NCBI GenBank assembly: GCA_958434805.1
Contig: CAUBDX010000038.1
Span: forward strand, 1 to 21,226
DNA: 21,226 nt
Origin: an uncultured Phocaeicola sp.
GTDB taxonomy: Bacteria > Bacteroidota > Bacteroidia > Bacteroidales > Bacteroidaceae
Direction of reading: 5' to 3'
Shown one piece after another: positions 1 through 6,337 of this stretch. Positions within the stretch are counted from its first letter, which is position 1, and every line of letters begins with the position of its first letter. Under the pieces are notes generated by a model. The model did no database searches. It saw nothing but the letters and a program-made list of their open reading frames with translations, and was not told the DNA's origin. Position numbers and translations under genes: made by a program.

Positions 1-6
1 GACATT

Positions 7-219
7 ATGAACATACGTTACCCAATATACGAGGGAGTTTATCGAATACTTACGTATGATAATGGAAAAGAAGAAAAAAGAATTTTGATAATTGGGATAT
101 TTAACATTTCATTGTACGGACATGGCGATAGCCGCATCCATGATTTTACAGTCATGCGGTACAACCGGGAGACTGCAAGGCAGTTAATGGAAATTAACGG
201 TTCCCCTTCAGGAACGTAA
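7..219 (+). CDS. small hypothetical protein (70 aa)
   Basis: An intact 70-codon ORF starts at an ATG almost at the window edge and ends in TAA. The protein is mixed charged and hydrophobic, with a run of branched hydrophobics (ILIIGIFNISL) near residues 26-36 that is too short and interrupted to be a confident membrane helix. I do not recognise a family. The region is AT-rich, unlike the GC-rich transfer genes further right. A strong terminator-like hairpin follows about 90 bases downstream, which supports a transcribed rightward gene here. The true start could lie upstream of the window. Confidence 0.5.
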   Translation: MNIRYPIYEGVYRILTYDNGKEEKRILIIGIFNISLYGHGDSRIHDFTVMRYNRETARQLMEINGSPSGT

Positions 220-309
220 AATCACGATCCTGACAGTAAAAGAACAAACTAATATATTTATTTGAATAACCAGTAATGATAAATCAGGCGACTTCGGAGC
301 TTAGGAAGC

Positions 310-358
310 GGACGGTTTAGCGGCTTAATTGCCGTTAAACCGTCCGGTTTTCGTTTAA
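310..358 (+). terminator. Rho-independent terminator-like hairpin
   Basis: A 15-bp stem (310-324 with 331-345, one G-T wobble) encloses a TTAATT loop and is followed by GGTTTTCGTTT. It probably ends the transcript of the ORF at 7-219. The tail is interrupted by GG and C, so efficiency is uncertain. Confidence 0.7.
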
Positions 359-592
359 CGAAAACACAACTTGCTGTCCGCAGGAGCGGACCACGTTTAT
401 CCAATAATTATTGTGTATCAGCCCATTGCATGGCTGTTTCCCTGTGGCTTGCGGGGCATTTCCATCAGGTATTTGCCGGCTGCTCTCCCCATAAAAGGAT
501 GGATATCTCTCCATAACCATGTGACTTACGCCCATAATTCGGGGATAAGGAGGCGAATATACGTAAAATCTGCCCTTTACATGCCCTATTGT
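359..592. other. intergenic stretch, no supported gene
   Basis: Open frames here (for example 371-646) have no family resemblance and run into the tandem repeats that begin at 593. I see no convincing gene, tRNA or strong promoter. Confidence 0.5.
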
Positions 593-1240
593 CCATTAAT
601 GGATTGTTACTTCTACACTTCTACAAATGGAGAAATGGGCAGATAGCCATATACGACTTATGTTTTCTTTTCATTGTCTCCATTAATGGATTGTTACTTA
701 TACACTTCTGCAAATGGAGAAATGGGCAGGTAACCATGCACGACTTATGTTTTTTCTTCATTGTCTCCATTAATGGATTGCTACTTATACACTTCTGCAA
801 ATGGAGAATGGGCAGGTAGCCGTGTATGACTTATTTTTTTTCTTCATTGTCTCCATTAACGGATTGTTACTTATACACATCTGCAAATGGAGAAATGGAC
901 TGGTAGCCGTATATGCCTCATGTTTTTCTTCATTATCTCCATTAACGGATTGCTACTTATACACTTCTGCAAATGGAGAATGACAGGTAGTCGTATGTGA
1001 CTTATGTTTTTTCTTTATAGTCTCCATTAATGGATTGTTACTTATACACATCTGCAAATGGAGAATGGACAGGTAGCCGTGTACGACTTATTTTTTTTCT
1101 TTATTGTCTCCATTAATGGATTGTTACTTATACACTTCTGCAAATGGAGAAATGGGCAGGTAGCCGTGTACGACTTATTTTTTTTCTTCATCGTCTCCAT
1201 TAACGGATTGCTACTTATATACTTCTGTAGACTGATAATT
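593..1240. repeat. tandem array of eight ~86-bp repeats (last one partial)
   Basis: The core CCATTAAYGGATTG recurs at 593, 680, 767, 853, 939, 1024, 1110 and 1197, a period of 85-87 bases. Each unit holds the palindrome CCATTAATGG (CCATTAACGG in some units), then TTATACACWTCTGCAAATGGAGA, a GGCAGGTAGCCGTGTACGACTTA-like segment of which parts vary, and a T-rich tract of up to nine T. TCTCCATT at the unit start can pair with AATGGAGA about 28 bases later, so it competes with the short palindrome. Unit lengths that are not multiples of three break any reading frame, so the short repetitive ORFs here are not genes. Two units (871-879 and 1042-1050) contain TTATACACA, an E. coli-type DnaA box; most others have TTATACACT. 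The array could be an iteron-like origin or transfer site, a protein-binding array, or a structured RNA. The sequence does not decide. Confidence 0.9.
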
Positions 1241-1553
1241 TAAGAATCCGTATCAGGACAGGTACGTGCTCCCACACCTACCCATAAGGATTGAAAAGGA
1301 CCGGTGGAGAAGGAAACGGAATCCTGCCCGCTTTTCCACACTTCTACGGGCAGCGGACCTCTGACGTCACCTCCGTATAGGAAGAACCGTCCGAGCGCAG
1401 CGGCATGTCCGTCCACCCGTCATGTGTATCATGACAATAACCGACTTTGGATGACTATAAGTGACAGGTGGTTCCGTCCTGTACTCTTCTTCCTTTATTT
1501 TGTATTCCGATACAATATCAGTTGTGTAGTTTAATAATTTAAGATTTTAAGAT
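1241..1553. other. leader region of the transfer operon, no supported gene
   Basis: A 76-codon ORF (1304-1534) has no family resemblance and poor coding character. The last 60 bases before the gene at 1554 turn AT-rich, as expected for a leader, but I could not place a promoter with correct spacing. Confidence 0.4.
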
Positions 1554-1970
1554 ATGGATTCAGAAAAGGAAAAGAACCGGCTTTCCGATATCGTTCTCGA
1601 GAGGGTCGGACTCACGGGGAACCTTCTGTCAGCTCCCGTTTCCCCATCCCTGGAACCAGTGGTGGAGATACCAAGTCATGGAAGTCAGGTCCGGGCAGGG
1701 AAAGTGACAGGTCCGGAGGAATACAAGAGGAGGTTTCTGGTTCCCGCTCCCAGAGCCGCTGAGTGGAAGACCGCCTACATTGATGGGAGACTGCACCGCC
1801 GGATCGCCATGCTGGTCAGGGCCGCCGGCTGCGGCAGCATCTCCGGTTTTATCATCCGGTTGTTGGAACTCCATATGGAGGAACACAGGGAGGACATCGC
1901 CTCCCTGCTCGGTGAGGTCTACCGTCCCTGGGATGAGGACGGACAGCCGGGAGGAACACCTCGCCGATAA
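1554..1970 (+). CDS. DUF3408-like conjugation protein (first copy)
   Basis: This 138-aa protein resembles the DUF3408 family found beside traA in Bacteroidales conjugative elements. The conserved part is the C-terminal half, roughly residues 70-115: a YIDGRLHRRIAMLVRAAG segment, then SISGFIIRLLELHMEEHRE, which looks like a ribbon-helix-helix DNA-binding fold. The N-terminal half is low-complexity and variable. A second copy follows 29 bases after the TAA stop, and the ParA gene comes next. The trio may act in DNA processing or regulation at the start of the transfer operon; that role is inferred from position. No Shine-Dalgarno sequence is visible, which is normal for Bacteroidetes. Confidence 0.75.
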   Translation: MDSEKEKNRLSDIVLERVGLTGNLLSAPVSPSLEPVVEIPSHGSQVRAGKVTGPEEYKRRFLVPAPRAAEWKTAYIDGRLHRRIAMLVRAAGCGSISGFIIRLLELHMEEHREDIASLLGEVYRPWDEDGQPGGTPRR

Positions 1971-1999
1971 AACGTTGTCATTGTCCAAGAAGGCATATC

Positions 2000-2404
2000 A
2001 TGACAGGAAAGAACGTAAAAGAGCGGATTGGTCTTGGCGGGATGGACGCGGACCGCATCCGTGAGATCATGGGGGAAGCGCCTGCCTGTCCCCGGAAGAG
2101 ACGTGGAACGTCCGGTAACGACATTATACGTCCCGCAAGGAAAAATGGCCCCATGCAACCGTCCGTCTACGGGGAGGAATACCTGCATGGCATTGCGGGC
2201 GTGCAGCGTCGGTCGCTGCATATTCCCGCCGCCCTGCACCGGAAACTGTCCATCCTGGCGGGAGCCTCGAGAAACGGAAAGGTCACTCTGGAGGGGTTCA
2301 TCAACCACCTTGTCTCGCGGCATCTGGAAGAATACAGGGAAACGACGGACATGATTCTGGAGGAGTCCCTGCCCGGCCCGGTCATAAAGGCTCGTCCCCC
2401 ATGA
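2000..2404 (+). CDS. DUF3408-like conjugation protein (second copy)
   Basis: This 134-aa paralogue of the gene at 1554 shares the block SLHIPAALHRKLSILAGAS (about residues 73-91) and then LEGFINHLVSRHLEEYRE, again a probable ribbon-helix-helix fold. The frame closes with TGA at 2402-2404. Because other genes in this window read TGA as Trp, the stop is ambiguous: readthrough would add 21 residues before TAA at 2465-2467. A short terminator-like hairpin and the traA promoter lie in that extension, so I favour a real stop at 2402. The start overlaps ATCATGACAGG and has no Shine-Dalgarno sequence. Confidence 0.75.
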   Translation: MTGKNVKERIGLGGMDADRIREIMGEAPACPRKRRGTSGNDIIRPARKNGPMQPSVYGEEYLHGIAGVQRRSLHIPAALHRKLSILAGASRNGKVTLEGFINHLVSRHLEEYRETTDMILEESLPGPVIKARPP

Positions 2405-2412
2405 CAGGGGAT

Positions 2413-2437
2413 CTCCCCCGATGGGAGCATTATTTTT
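2413..2437 (+). terminator. weak terminator-like hairpin before traA
   Basis: A 5-bp stem CTCCC/GGGAG (2413-2417 and 2423-2427) is followed by CATTATTTTTG. It sits just after the second DUF3408 gene and partly overlaps the traA promoter. The short stem makes it a weak call. Confidence 0.35.
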
Positions 2438-2465
2438 GTTTCTGAAACAATAGTGTTTAACTTTT
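2435..2465 (+). promoter_or_regulatory. traA promoter with overlapping palindromic operator candidate
   Basis: TTTG (2435-2438), a 19-base spacer, then TAACTTTT (2458-2465) matches the Bacteroidetes TTTG-N19-TAnnTTTG consensus except for the last base. The perfect inverted repeat TTGTTTC-T-GAAACAA (2436-2450) covers the -33 element, a good position for a repressor, perhaps autoregulation by TraA. The leader to the ATG at 2480 would be very short. Confidence 0.65.
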
Positions 2466-2479
2466 AATGAAAAAGAAGT

Positions 2480-3268
2480 ATGATGAAAAAAGAAAAAGAG
2501 TTGTTGGTTGCCATCGCCAGCCAGAAGGGTGGCGTGGGAAAATCCGTCTTTACGGTACTGCTGGCCAGTGTCCTGCATTACCGCAAAGACGTGCGTGTGG
2601 CGGTTGTGGACTGTGACTCCCCGCAGCACAGCATCGCCCTGATGCGTGAGAGGGACATGGAGAGTGTCATGAAAAATGACGACCTGAAGGTGAACCTGTA
2701 CCGGCAGTACGAGAGAATCCGGAAACCTGCCTATCCGGTCATCAAAAGCGACCCGGAAAAGGGGGTGGAAGACCTGCGGCGTTATATGGACGAAAAAGGG
2801 GAGACTTTCGATATCGTGCTCTTCGACCTTCCCGGAACGCTCCGCAGCGAGGGGGTGGTCCATACCGTCTCCGCGATGGACTATATCTTTGTCCCTCTCA
2901 AGGCGGACAACATCGTCATGCAGAGTTCCCTGCAGTTTGCCAAGGTGCTGGAGGAGGAGCTGATCGCCAAGGGGAACTGCAACCTGAAAGGAATTCGGCT
3001 GTTCTGGAACATGGTGGACAGGCGGGGACGGAAGGACTTGTATGATGCCTGGAATCGGGTCATCCACAGAATGGGGCTACGGCTGCTGTCCTCACACATC
3101 CCGAACACCCTCCGCTACAACAGGGAGGCGGATCCTATCTGCAAGGGTGTCTTCCGCTCCACGCTGTTCCCGCCCGATCCCCGTCAGGAGAAAGGCTCCG
3201 GCCTTCCTGAATTGGTGGAGGAGATATGCCCCGCCATCGGTCTGGAGGAATCCGACACCGACCGGTAG
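2480..3268 (+). CDS. traA: TraA, ParA/MinD-type ATPase
   Basis: This 262-aa P-loop ATPase is the ParA-family protein that opens Bacteroidales tra operons. The deviant Walker A motif QKGGVGKS lies at residues 15-22, motif A' is VAVVDCDSPQ around residue 50, and the Walker B region is FDIVLFDLPGT around residues 112-122. Length and motif order are normal for the family. ParA proteins are membrane- or DNA-positioning ATPases; a role in substrate positioning or regulation of transfer is known only loosely for this group. It has its own promoter (2435-2465), ends in TAG and is followed by a small hairpin (3289-3300). A truncated second copy lies at 4868-5071. Confidence 0.9.
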   Translation: MMKKEKELLVAIASQKGGVGKSVFTVLLASVLHYRKDVRVAVVDCDSPQHSIALMRERDMESVMKNDDLKVNLYRQYERIRKPAYPVIKSDPEKGVEDLRRYMDEKGETFDIVLFDLPGTLRSEGVVHTVSAMDYIFVPLKADNIVMQSSLQFAKVLEEELIAKGNCNLKGIRLFWNMVDRRGRKDLYDAWNRVIHRMGLRLLSSHIPNTLRYNREADPICKGVFRSTLFPPDPRQEKGSGLPELVEEICPAIGLEESDTDR

Positions 3269-3288
3269 CGGACGATAGGATACAGACA

Positions 3289-3306
3289 CCTTAAATAAGG
3301 ACTTTT
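3289..3306 (+). terminator. small hairpin after traA
   Basis: CCTTA-AA-TAAGG (3289-3300) is a perfect 5-bp hairpin followed by ACTTTT, a possible weak terminator 20 bases after the traA stop. It may equally be the first element of the folded leader that follows. Confidence 0.35.
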
Positions 3307-3411
3307 AGCCTAAGATAAAGTAAGCTAATAGCATGATAATAAGGCTCTTATAATTACGACTTCTCCTATAAAAGCATTATCTTAGTAGTATAATAATAAA
3401 GGAGGTAACAA
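3307..3411 (+). promoter_or_regulatory. structured leader of the amidoligase gene
   Basis: Perfect inverted arms CTAAGATAA (3310-3318) and TTATCTTAG (3377-3385) enclose about 58 bases. Inside, AGCC (3307-3310) can also pair with GGCT (3343-3346), so two folds compete. The region ends in AAAGGAGGTAAC, a full Shine-Dalgarno sequence just upstream of the ATG at 3415. Bacteroidetes genes rarely carry such a site, and the same AAAGGAGGTAAC or AAGGAGGTAAC precedes three mini-ORFs at 5855, 6068 and 6284. A regulatory leader is inferred; no known riboswitch was recognised. Confidence 0.5.
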
Positions 3412-3414
3412 ATT

Positions 3415-4344
3415 ATGAACGAGCAAGTTAGAAGCATTTTAGCACAAGAGACAACGAAGACAAGCAAGATCCGGCAGCTGTTCCTTTTGGGGGTTCCCCG
3501 TGCGGAAATCGCAAGAATGGTGACCAACGGCAATTACGGTTTTGTAGTGAACGCCCTGCGCCGGATGAGGGAACGTGAAGGCGGTCTGAATATCCATCCG
3601 GCGACAGCCGCGTTGGACTATACTTTCAACCGCAAGTTCGGTATCGAGATCGAGGCTTACAACTGCTCCCGTGAACGGCTCGCACGCGAACTCCGGGAGG
3701 CCGGTATCGAGGTTACGGTGGAAAGCTACAACCATACCACCCGTCCGCATTGGAAACTCGTGACGGACAGCAGTATAAACGGCAACGACACCTTCGAGCT
3801 GGTCAGTCCGATACTGGTCGGCGAAGCCGGCCTGCGGGAGCTGGAGAAGGTCTGCTGGGTGCTTGACCTGTGTGAGGTGAAGGTGAACGAGAGCTGCGGG
3901 CTTCACGTGCATATCGATGCCGCCGGTTTCAGCATGGCGACCTGGCGTAACCTGGCCCTGAGTTACAAACATTTGGAACCGGTCATCGACAGGTTCATGC
4001 CGGCATCCCGCAGGGATAACTACTATTGCAAGGGATTGTGTCATGTATCTGATGAGATGATACGCTCAGCCCGGACAGTGGACGAGCTGAAAGGAAGAAT
4101 CGGCAACCGTTACCACAAGGTGAACCTCGAAGCCTACTCACGGCACAAGACGGTCGAGTTCCGCCAGCATTCGGGAACGACCAACTTCACAAAAATGCGT
4201 AACTGGGTGTTGTTTCTCCACAAATTGGTTACCTTTGCCACAAGGGAACAGGTGCCTGCGGCCACCGCGCTTCAGGACATCCCTTTCCTGGATAGTGAAC
4301 AAAAACTATATTATAAACTGAGGACCAAAAAATTATCGGCATGA
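3415..4344 (+). CDS. amidoligase family protein
   Basis: This 309-aa protein fits the Amidoligase_2 family, glutamine-synthetase-fold enzymes that form amide bonds between amino groups and carboxylates, often on peptides or proteins. Visible blocks are FGIEIEAYN (75-83), WKLVTDSSI..FELVSP (113-132), CGLHVHIDAAG (161-171) and VEFRQHSGT (about 252-260); the Glu, His and Arg residues are the likely metal and nucleotide ligands. Residues 1-60 form an extra domain resembling a helix-turn-helix (RQLFLLGVPRAEIARMV). The substrate is unknown. It sits as apparent cargo between traA and traD with its own leader and strong Shine-Dalgarno sequence. It ends in TGA overlapping the ATG of the next gene (ATGA). 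Reading that TGA as Trp would run the frame through the next gene, so here TGA most likely stops. Confidence 0.85.
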   Translation: MNEQVRSILAQETTKTSKIRQLFLLGVPRAEIARMVTNGNYGFVVNALRRMREREGGLNIHPATAALDYTFNRKFGIEIEAYNCSRERLARELREAGIEVTVESYNHTTRPHWKLVTDSSINGNDTFELVSPILVGEAGLRELEKVCWVLDLCEVKVNESCGLHVHIDAAGFSMATWRNLALSYKHLEPVIDRFMPASRRDNYYCKGLCHVSDEMIRSARTVDELKGRIGNRYHKVNLEAYSRHKTVEFRQHSGTTNFTKMRNWVLFLHKLVTFATREQVPAATALQDIPFLDSEQKLYYKLRTKKLSA

Positions 4345-4574
4345 ATAAGCATATGTATATTTTGGCGGATGGCGGCAGGATTGCCGCCTCCGACCCTTCC
4401 GAGTTTGTACGCGTCCTGCGTGAGGGCAGCTGGTTTGACAGCGAGTGCACCGACGGGGAGTACATGGTGAATTTCTCCGGGCGGTACAGGGAACTGCACG
4501 GGGTGACGGTGAGGACCGACACGCCGGAGCATTTCATGGACGACCTGAAAAAGTACGGTTACATCACGGGTTGA
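4341..4574 (+). CDS. small hypothetical protein coupled to the amidoligase
   Basis: This 77-aa acidic protein starts within the amidoligase stop (ATGA overlap), so it is probably translationally coupled to it. No family is recognised. It begins MNKHMYILADGGRIAASDPSEFV and ends in an amphipathic HFMDDLKKYGYITG segment. It could be a substrate or accessory factor of the amidoligase, but only adjacency supports that. It ends in TGA at 4572-4574 and a strong terminator begins 25 bases later. Reading TGA as Trp would carry the frame through that terminator, so this is one of the clearest TGA stops in the window. Confidence 0.7.
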   Translation: MNKHMYILADGGRIAASDPSEFVRVLREGSWFDSECTDGEYMVNFSGRYRELHGVTVRTDTPEHFMDDLKKYGYITG

Positions 4575-4598
4575 GAAGCCCGCTCCTTTATTATTGCG

Positions 4599-4646
4599 AT
4601 CCCCGCCGGCCTTGAATGAAGTGTGCCGGCGGGGATTTTTCTTTTT
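4599..4646 (+). terminator. strong Rho-independent terminator
   Basis: A perfect 12-bp GC-rich stem (4599-4610 with 4625-4636, ATCCCCGCCGGC/GCCGGCGGGGAT) is followed by TTTTCTTTTT. It ends the amidoligase transcript and isolates it from the promoter at 4789. Confidence 0.92.
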
Positions 4647-4788
4647 CCACGGTACCGGATATCCGCCGTATCCTGTTTTCCAAGGGGGGGCTGGCTTCAC
4701 GCCTCCCTTCGGGAAAGCCTTTTTTTCTTTTCACCGCCCCTTCCGCCATGACAAAAACTGACTATCCATGACAATACATGACAGGGTA

Positions 4789-4819
4789 TTTGAGGTCATT
4801 CCGCTTGTTATTTCCTTTG
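4789..4819 (+). promoter_or_regulatory. Bacteroidetes promoter for the traD transcript
   Basis: TTTG (4789-4792), a 19-base spacer, and TTCCTTTG (4812-4819) match TTTG-N19-TAnnTTTG with one mismatch. Three ATGACA words lie just upstream (4748, 4768, 4778). The promoter follows a strong terminator, so it should start the traD message and possibly traE onward. Confidence 0.65.
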
Positions 4820-4867
4820 TGGCATGAAACGGCAGGAAAGCTTGCCGGCAACAACCATAAAAAAGAA

Positions 4868-5071
4868 ATGCACATGAAAAAAGAACCTTTATTTATCGAA
4901 TTGACCGGCCGGAAGGGTGAACCCGGCAAGACCTTCTTCACCGTGCTTACGGCGGGTATCCTGCACTACCGCAGGGGATACAACGTTGTCGTGGCGGATT
5001 GTGACCCGTTCCAGCATTATATCGGCCTGACAGAGGAAAAAATGGAACACCCCATGACAAACCTTATGTAG
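4868..5071 (+). pseudogene. 3'-truncated traA (ParA) copy
   Basis: The 67 codons from the ATG at 4868 (or 65 from 4874) match the first ~65 residues of TraA: GRKGEPGKTFFTVLTAGILHY against SQKGGVGKSVFTVLLASVLHY, then VVVADCDPFQHYIGL against VAVVDCDSPQHSIAL. The frame ends in TAG where TraA continues toward Walker B, so no functional ATPase is possible. Walker A is altered (KGEPGKT) but keeps the GK[ST] lysine. The promoter at 4789-4819 lies inside a longer open frame starting at 4778, which rules out that earlier start. It is most likely a decayed duplication; a retained small peptide that interferes with TraA cannot be excluded. Confidence 0.65.
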
Positions 5072-5077
5072 ACCGGT

Positions 5078-5734
5078 ATGGAGTACGCATTCATTCTTCT
5101 GTTCCTGTATGCCTCCTATCTGAGCATAGAAAAGTACGTCCACACGGGCAGCGTCCTTAAATGGAGGGGAGGACAGCGTCCTGCCTCCGGTCTTCCAGTG
5201 AAGGAAGAACCGGCGGAGCCACGGGAGGAAACGTCCGAGGAAGCTGTCATCGGCAGGAGCCGGTACCGGTTATGGCAATCCCCACCTATGGACGAGGAAT
5301 ACGCGATGAGCGAAAAGCGGACGGATACGGCCATGAAAGAGAAAAAGGTGCCTGTGCCCGAATTCCCCGCTCCTTTCGGAAGGCCGGAGGAGGGGGAGGT
5401 GCCGGAACGCTACGAGATCACCGGTTATGTGGAACGTCCCGATCCGCACCGCGCCAGAGGCGTGACCTTCGACGACATGGACCTGCTCTCCAGGTTCATG
5501 ACCACGGACCACCTTTCAGAACCGGAACAGTCCCATGCCCGCCAGACACTGGAACGGCTGGAGGGGACCGACATGGAACGCATCCTGCAGGCCGGCATCC
5601 TGGGCAGCGACGAGACATTGAAACGGTACATGGAACTGTACGTGGACAGTGACAGGGAGCCGCCCCTGCTGGCAGGAAAGGACAGGGAAAGCATAATCAG
5701 GGATTTCGATATCATGGATTTCATACCCCGATAA
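5078..5734 (+). CDS. traD: TraD-like conjugation protein (DUF4122-like)
   Basis: This 218-aa protein has an N-terminal hydrophobic segment (YAFILLFLYASYL, residues 3-15), a Pro/Glu-rich linker (about 30-130) and a C-terminal helical domain with FDDMDLLSRFMTTDHLS and a terminal SIIRDFDIMDFIPR. Its place between the traA group and traE, the single membrane anchor and the acidic linker fit the TraD/DUF4122 proteins of CTnDOT-type elements, whose biochemical role is unknown. It starts 7 bases after the truncated traA copy and ends in TAA. TGG is used for its Trp residues and there is no internal TGA. Confidence 0.7.
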   Translation: MEYAFILLFLYASYLSIEKYVHTGSVLKWRGGQRPASGLPVKEEPAEPREETSEEAVIGRSRYRLWQSPPMDEEYAMSEKRTDTAMKEKKVPVPEFPAPFGRPEEGEVPERYEITGYVERPDPHRARGVTFDDMDLLSRFMTTDHLSEPEQSHARQTLERLEGTDMERILQAGILGSDETLKRYMELYVDSDREPPLLAGKDRESIIRDFDIMDFIPR

Positions 5735-5751
5735 CCAATAATATAATGTAT

Positions 5752-5778
5752 ATGGAGAAGTATCATGATTCAAGCTGA
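5752..5778 (+). CDS. octapeptide mini-ORF A1 (MEKYHDSS)
   Basis: Nine codons, ending TGA-T. An in-frame upstream ATG at 5746 would give MYMEKYHDSS. There is no clear Shine-Dalgarno sequence. The stop is followed at once by the hairpin TCCGC-TTC-GCGGA (5779-5791). It shares Y-H-D-S with the other five mini-ORFs. If TGA were read as Trp the frame would stay open for tens of codons, into the next mini-ORF. Confidence 0.5.
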   Translation: MEKYHDSS

Positions 5779-5854
5779 TCCGCTTCGCGGACATTTTCCC
5801 AAGAAAACAAAAGCCGTCGGGCGGCACAGTTCAATTTTAAAGAAGGAGGTAACG

Positions 5855-5881
5855 ATGTACAGTTATCATGATTCCGGCTGA
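5855..5881 (+). CDS. octapeptide mini-ORF B1 (MYSYHDSG)
   Basis: A perfect AAGGAGGT lies 4 bases before the ATG. The peptide is MYSYHDSG; TGA sits in the loop of CCGGC-TGAT-GCCGG. If TGA is Trp, the product becomes MYSYHDSGWCRQ, ending in TAA at 5891-5893. Confidence 0.65.
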   Translation: MYSYHDSG

Positions 5882-5908
5882 TGCCGGCAGTAAACATACG
5901 GTTACAAG

Positions 5909-5942
5909 AACGGTCCGCAGACATCCGGGTCTGCAGCCCGTT
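5909..5942 (+). ncRNA. structured hairpin, unit 1
   Basis: An outer stem AACGG/CCGTT and inner stem GCAGAC/GTCTGC enclose an ATCCGG loop; AAAAG follows. Units 2 and 3 keep the loop and pairing with different stem bases, which indicates a selected RNA fold. Confidence 0.6.
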
Positions 5943-5974
5943 AAAAGAAAAATTTGACATAATAGAATACTGGC

Positions 5975-6001
5975 ATGAAAGAATATCATGACTCGGGATG
6001 A
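5975..6001 (+). CDS. octapeptide mini-ORF A2 (MKEYHDSG)
   Basis: Nine codons ending GGA-TGA-T. The last codon and stop form the 5' arm of the stem GGGATG/CATCCC (5995-6000 with 6012-6017) with an inner TCC/GGA. There is no obvious Shine-Dalgarno sequence. Readthrough as Trp would run in frame, without TAA or TAG, into mini-ORF B2. Confidence 0.5.
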   Translation: MKEYHDSG

Positions 6002-6067
6002 TCCTTACGGACATCCCATCCCGGAGAGAGCGACACGAGTAGCAAACAATTAACGAAGGAGGTAACG

Positions 6068-6094
6068 ATGTACAGTTATTATGACTCCGGCTGA
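6068..6094 (+). CDS. octapeptide mini-ORF B2 (MYSYYDSG)
   Basis: A perfect AAGGAGGT precedes the ATG. The peptide differs from B1 by His to Tyr at position 5 and a synonymous Asp codon. TGA again lies in the CCGGC-TGAT-GCCGG loop; Trp readthrough gives a WCRQ end and TAA at 6104-6106. Confidence 0.65.
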   Translation: MYSYYDSG

Positions 6095-6123
6095 TGCCGG
6101 CAGTAAACATGCGGTTGCAAGGA

Positions 6124-6153
6124 CGGTCCACGGGCATCCGGAGCCGCAGACCG
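6124..6153 (+). ncRNA. structured hairpin, unit 2
   Basis: Outer stem CGGTC/GACCG and inner GGC/GCC around ATCCGGA. The inner stem is less perfect than in units 1 and 3, but the loop and outer pairing are kept with different bases. Confidence 0.5.
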
Positions 6154-6188
6154 CTAAAAAAGGAAATCCGACATAATAATATATAGGT

Positions 6189-6215
6189 ATGAAAGTGTAT
6201 CATGACTCGGGATGA
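6189..6215 (+). CDS. octapeptide mini-ORF A3 (MKVYHDSG)
   Basis: Nine codons ending GGA-TGA-T. Stem GGGATG/CATCCC is extended by TCTGG/CCAGA, replacing the TCC/GGA of A2, a compensatory change. There is no clear Shine-Dalgarno sequence. Trp readthrough would end at TAA about 18 codons later. Confidence 0.5.
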   Translation: MKVYHDSG

Positions 6216-6283
6216 TCTGGCCAGACATCCCGTTCCGAAGAGACAGCAACACGAGTAGCAAACAATTAACAAAGGAGGTAACG

Positions 6284-6310
6284 ATGTACGGTTATTATGA
6301 TTCCGGTTGA
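6284..6310 (+). CDS. octapeptide mini-ORF B3 (MYGYYDSG)
   Basis: An AAAGGAGGTAACG site precedes the ATG. The peptide MYGYYDSG uses GGT for Gly where B1 and B2 use GGC. TGA lies in the loop of CCGG/CCGG. Trp readthrough gives WCRQ and TAA at 6320-6322. traE starts 98 bases after this TAA. Confidence 0.65.
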   Translation: MYGYYDSG

Positions 6311-6337
6311 TGCCGGCAGTAAACATGTGGTTGCAAG

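Noticed and set aside
589..1243. short ORFs with a repeated INGLLLIHFCKWRNGQ pattern
   Set aside because: They are translations of the tandem array. Units of 85 and 86 bases break the frame, so no continuous repeat protein is kept.
4778..4867. upstream extension of the truncated traA copy to ATG 4778
   Set aside because: A promoter (4789-4819) lies inside the extension, and similarity to TraA begins at 4868-4874.
5855..5942. array unit considered as a tRNA or tRNA-like gene for UGA
   Set aside because: The stems do not form a cloverleaf, there is no GGTTCRANNC T-loop and no seven-base loop with TCA.
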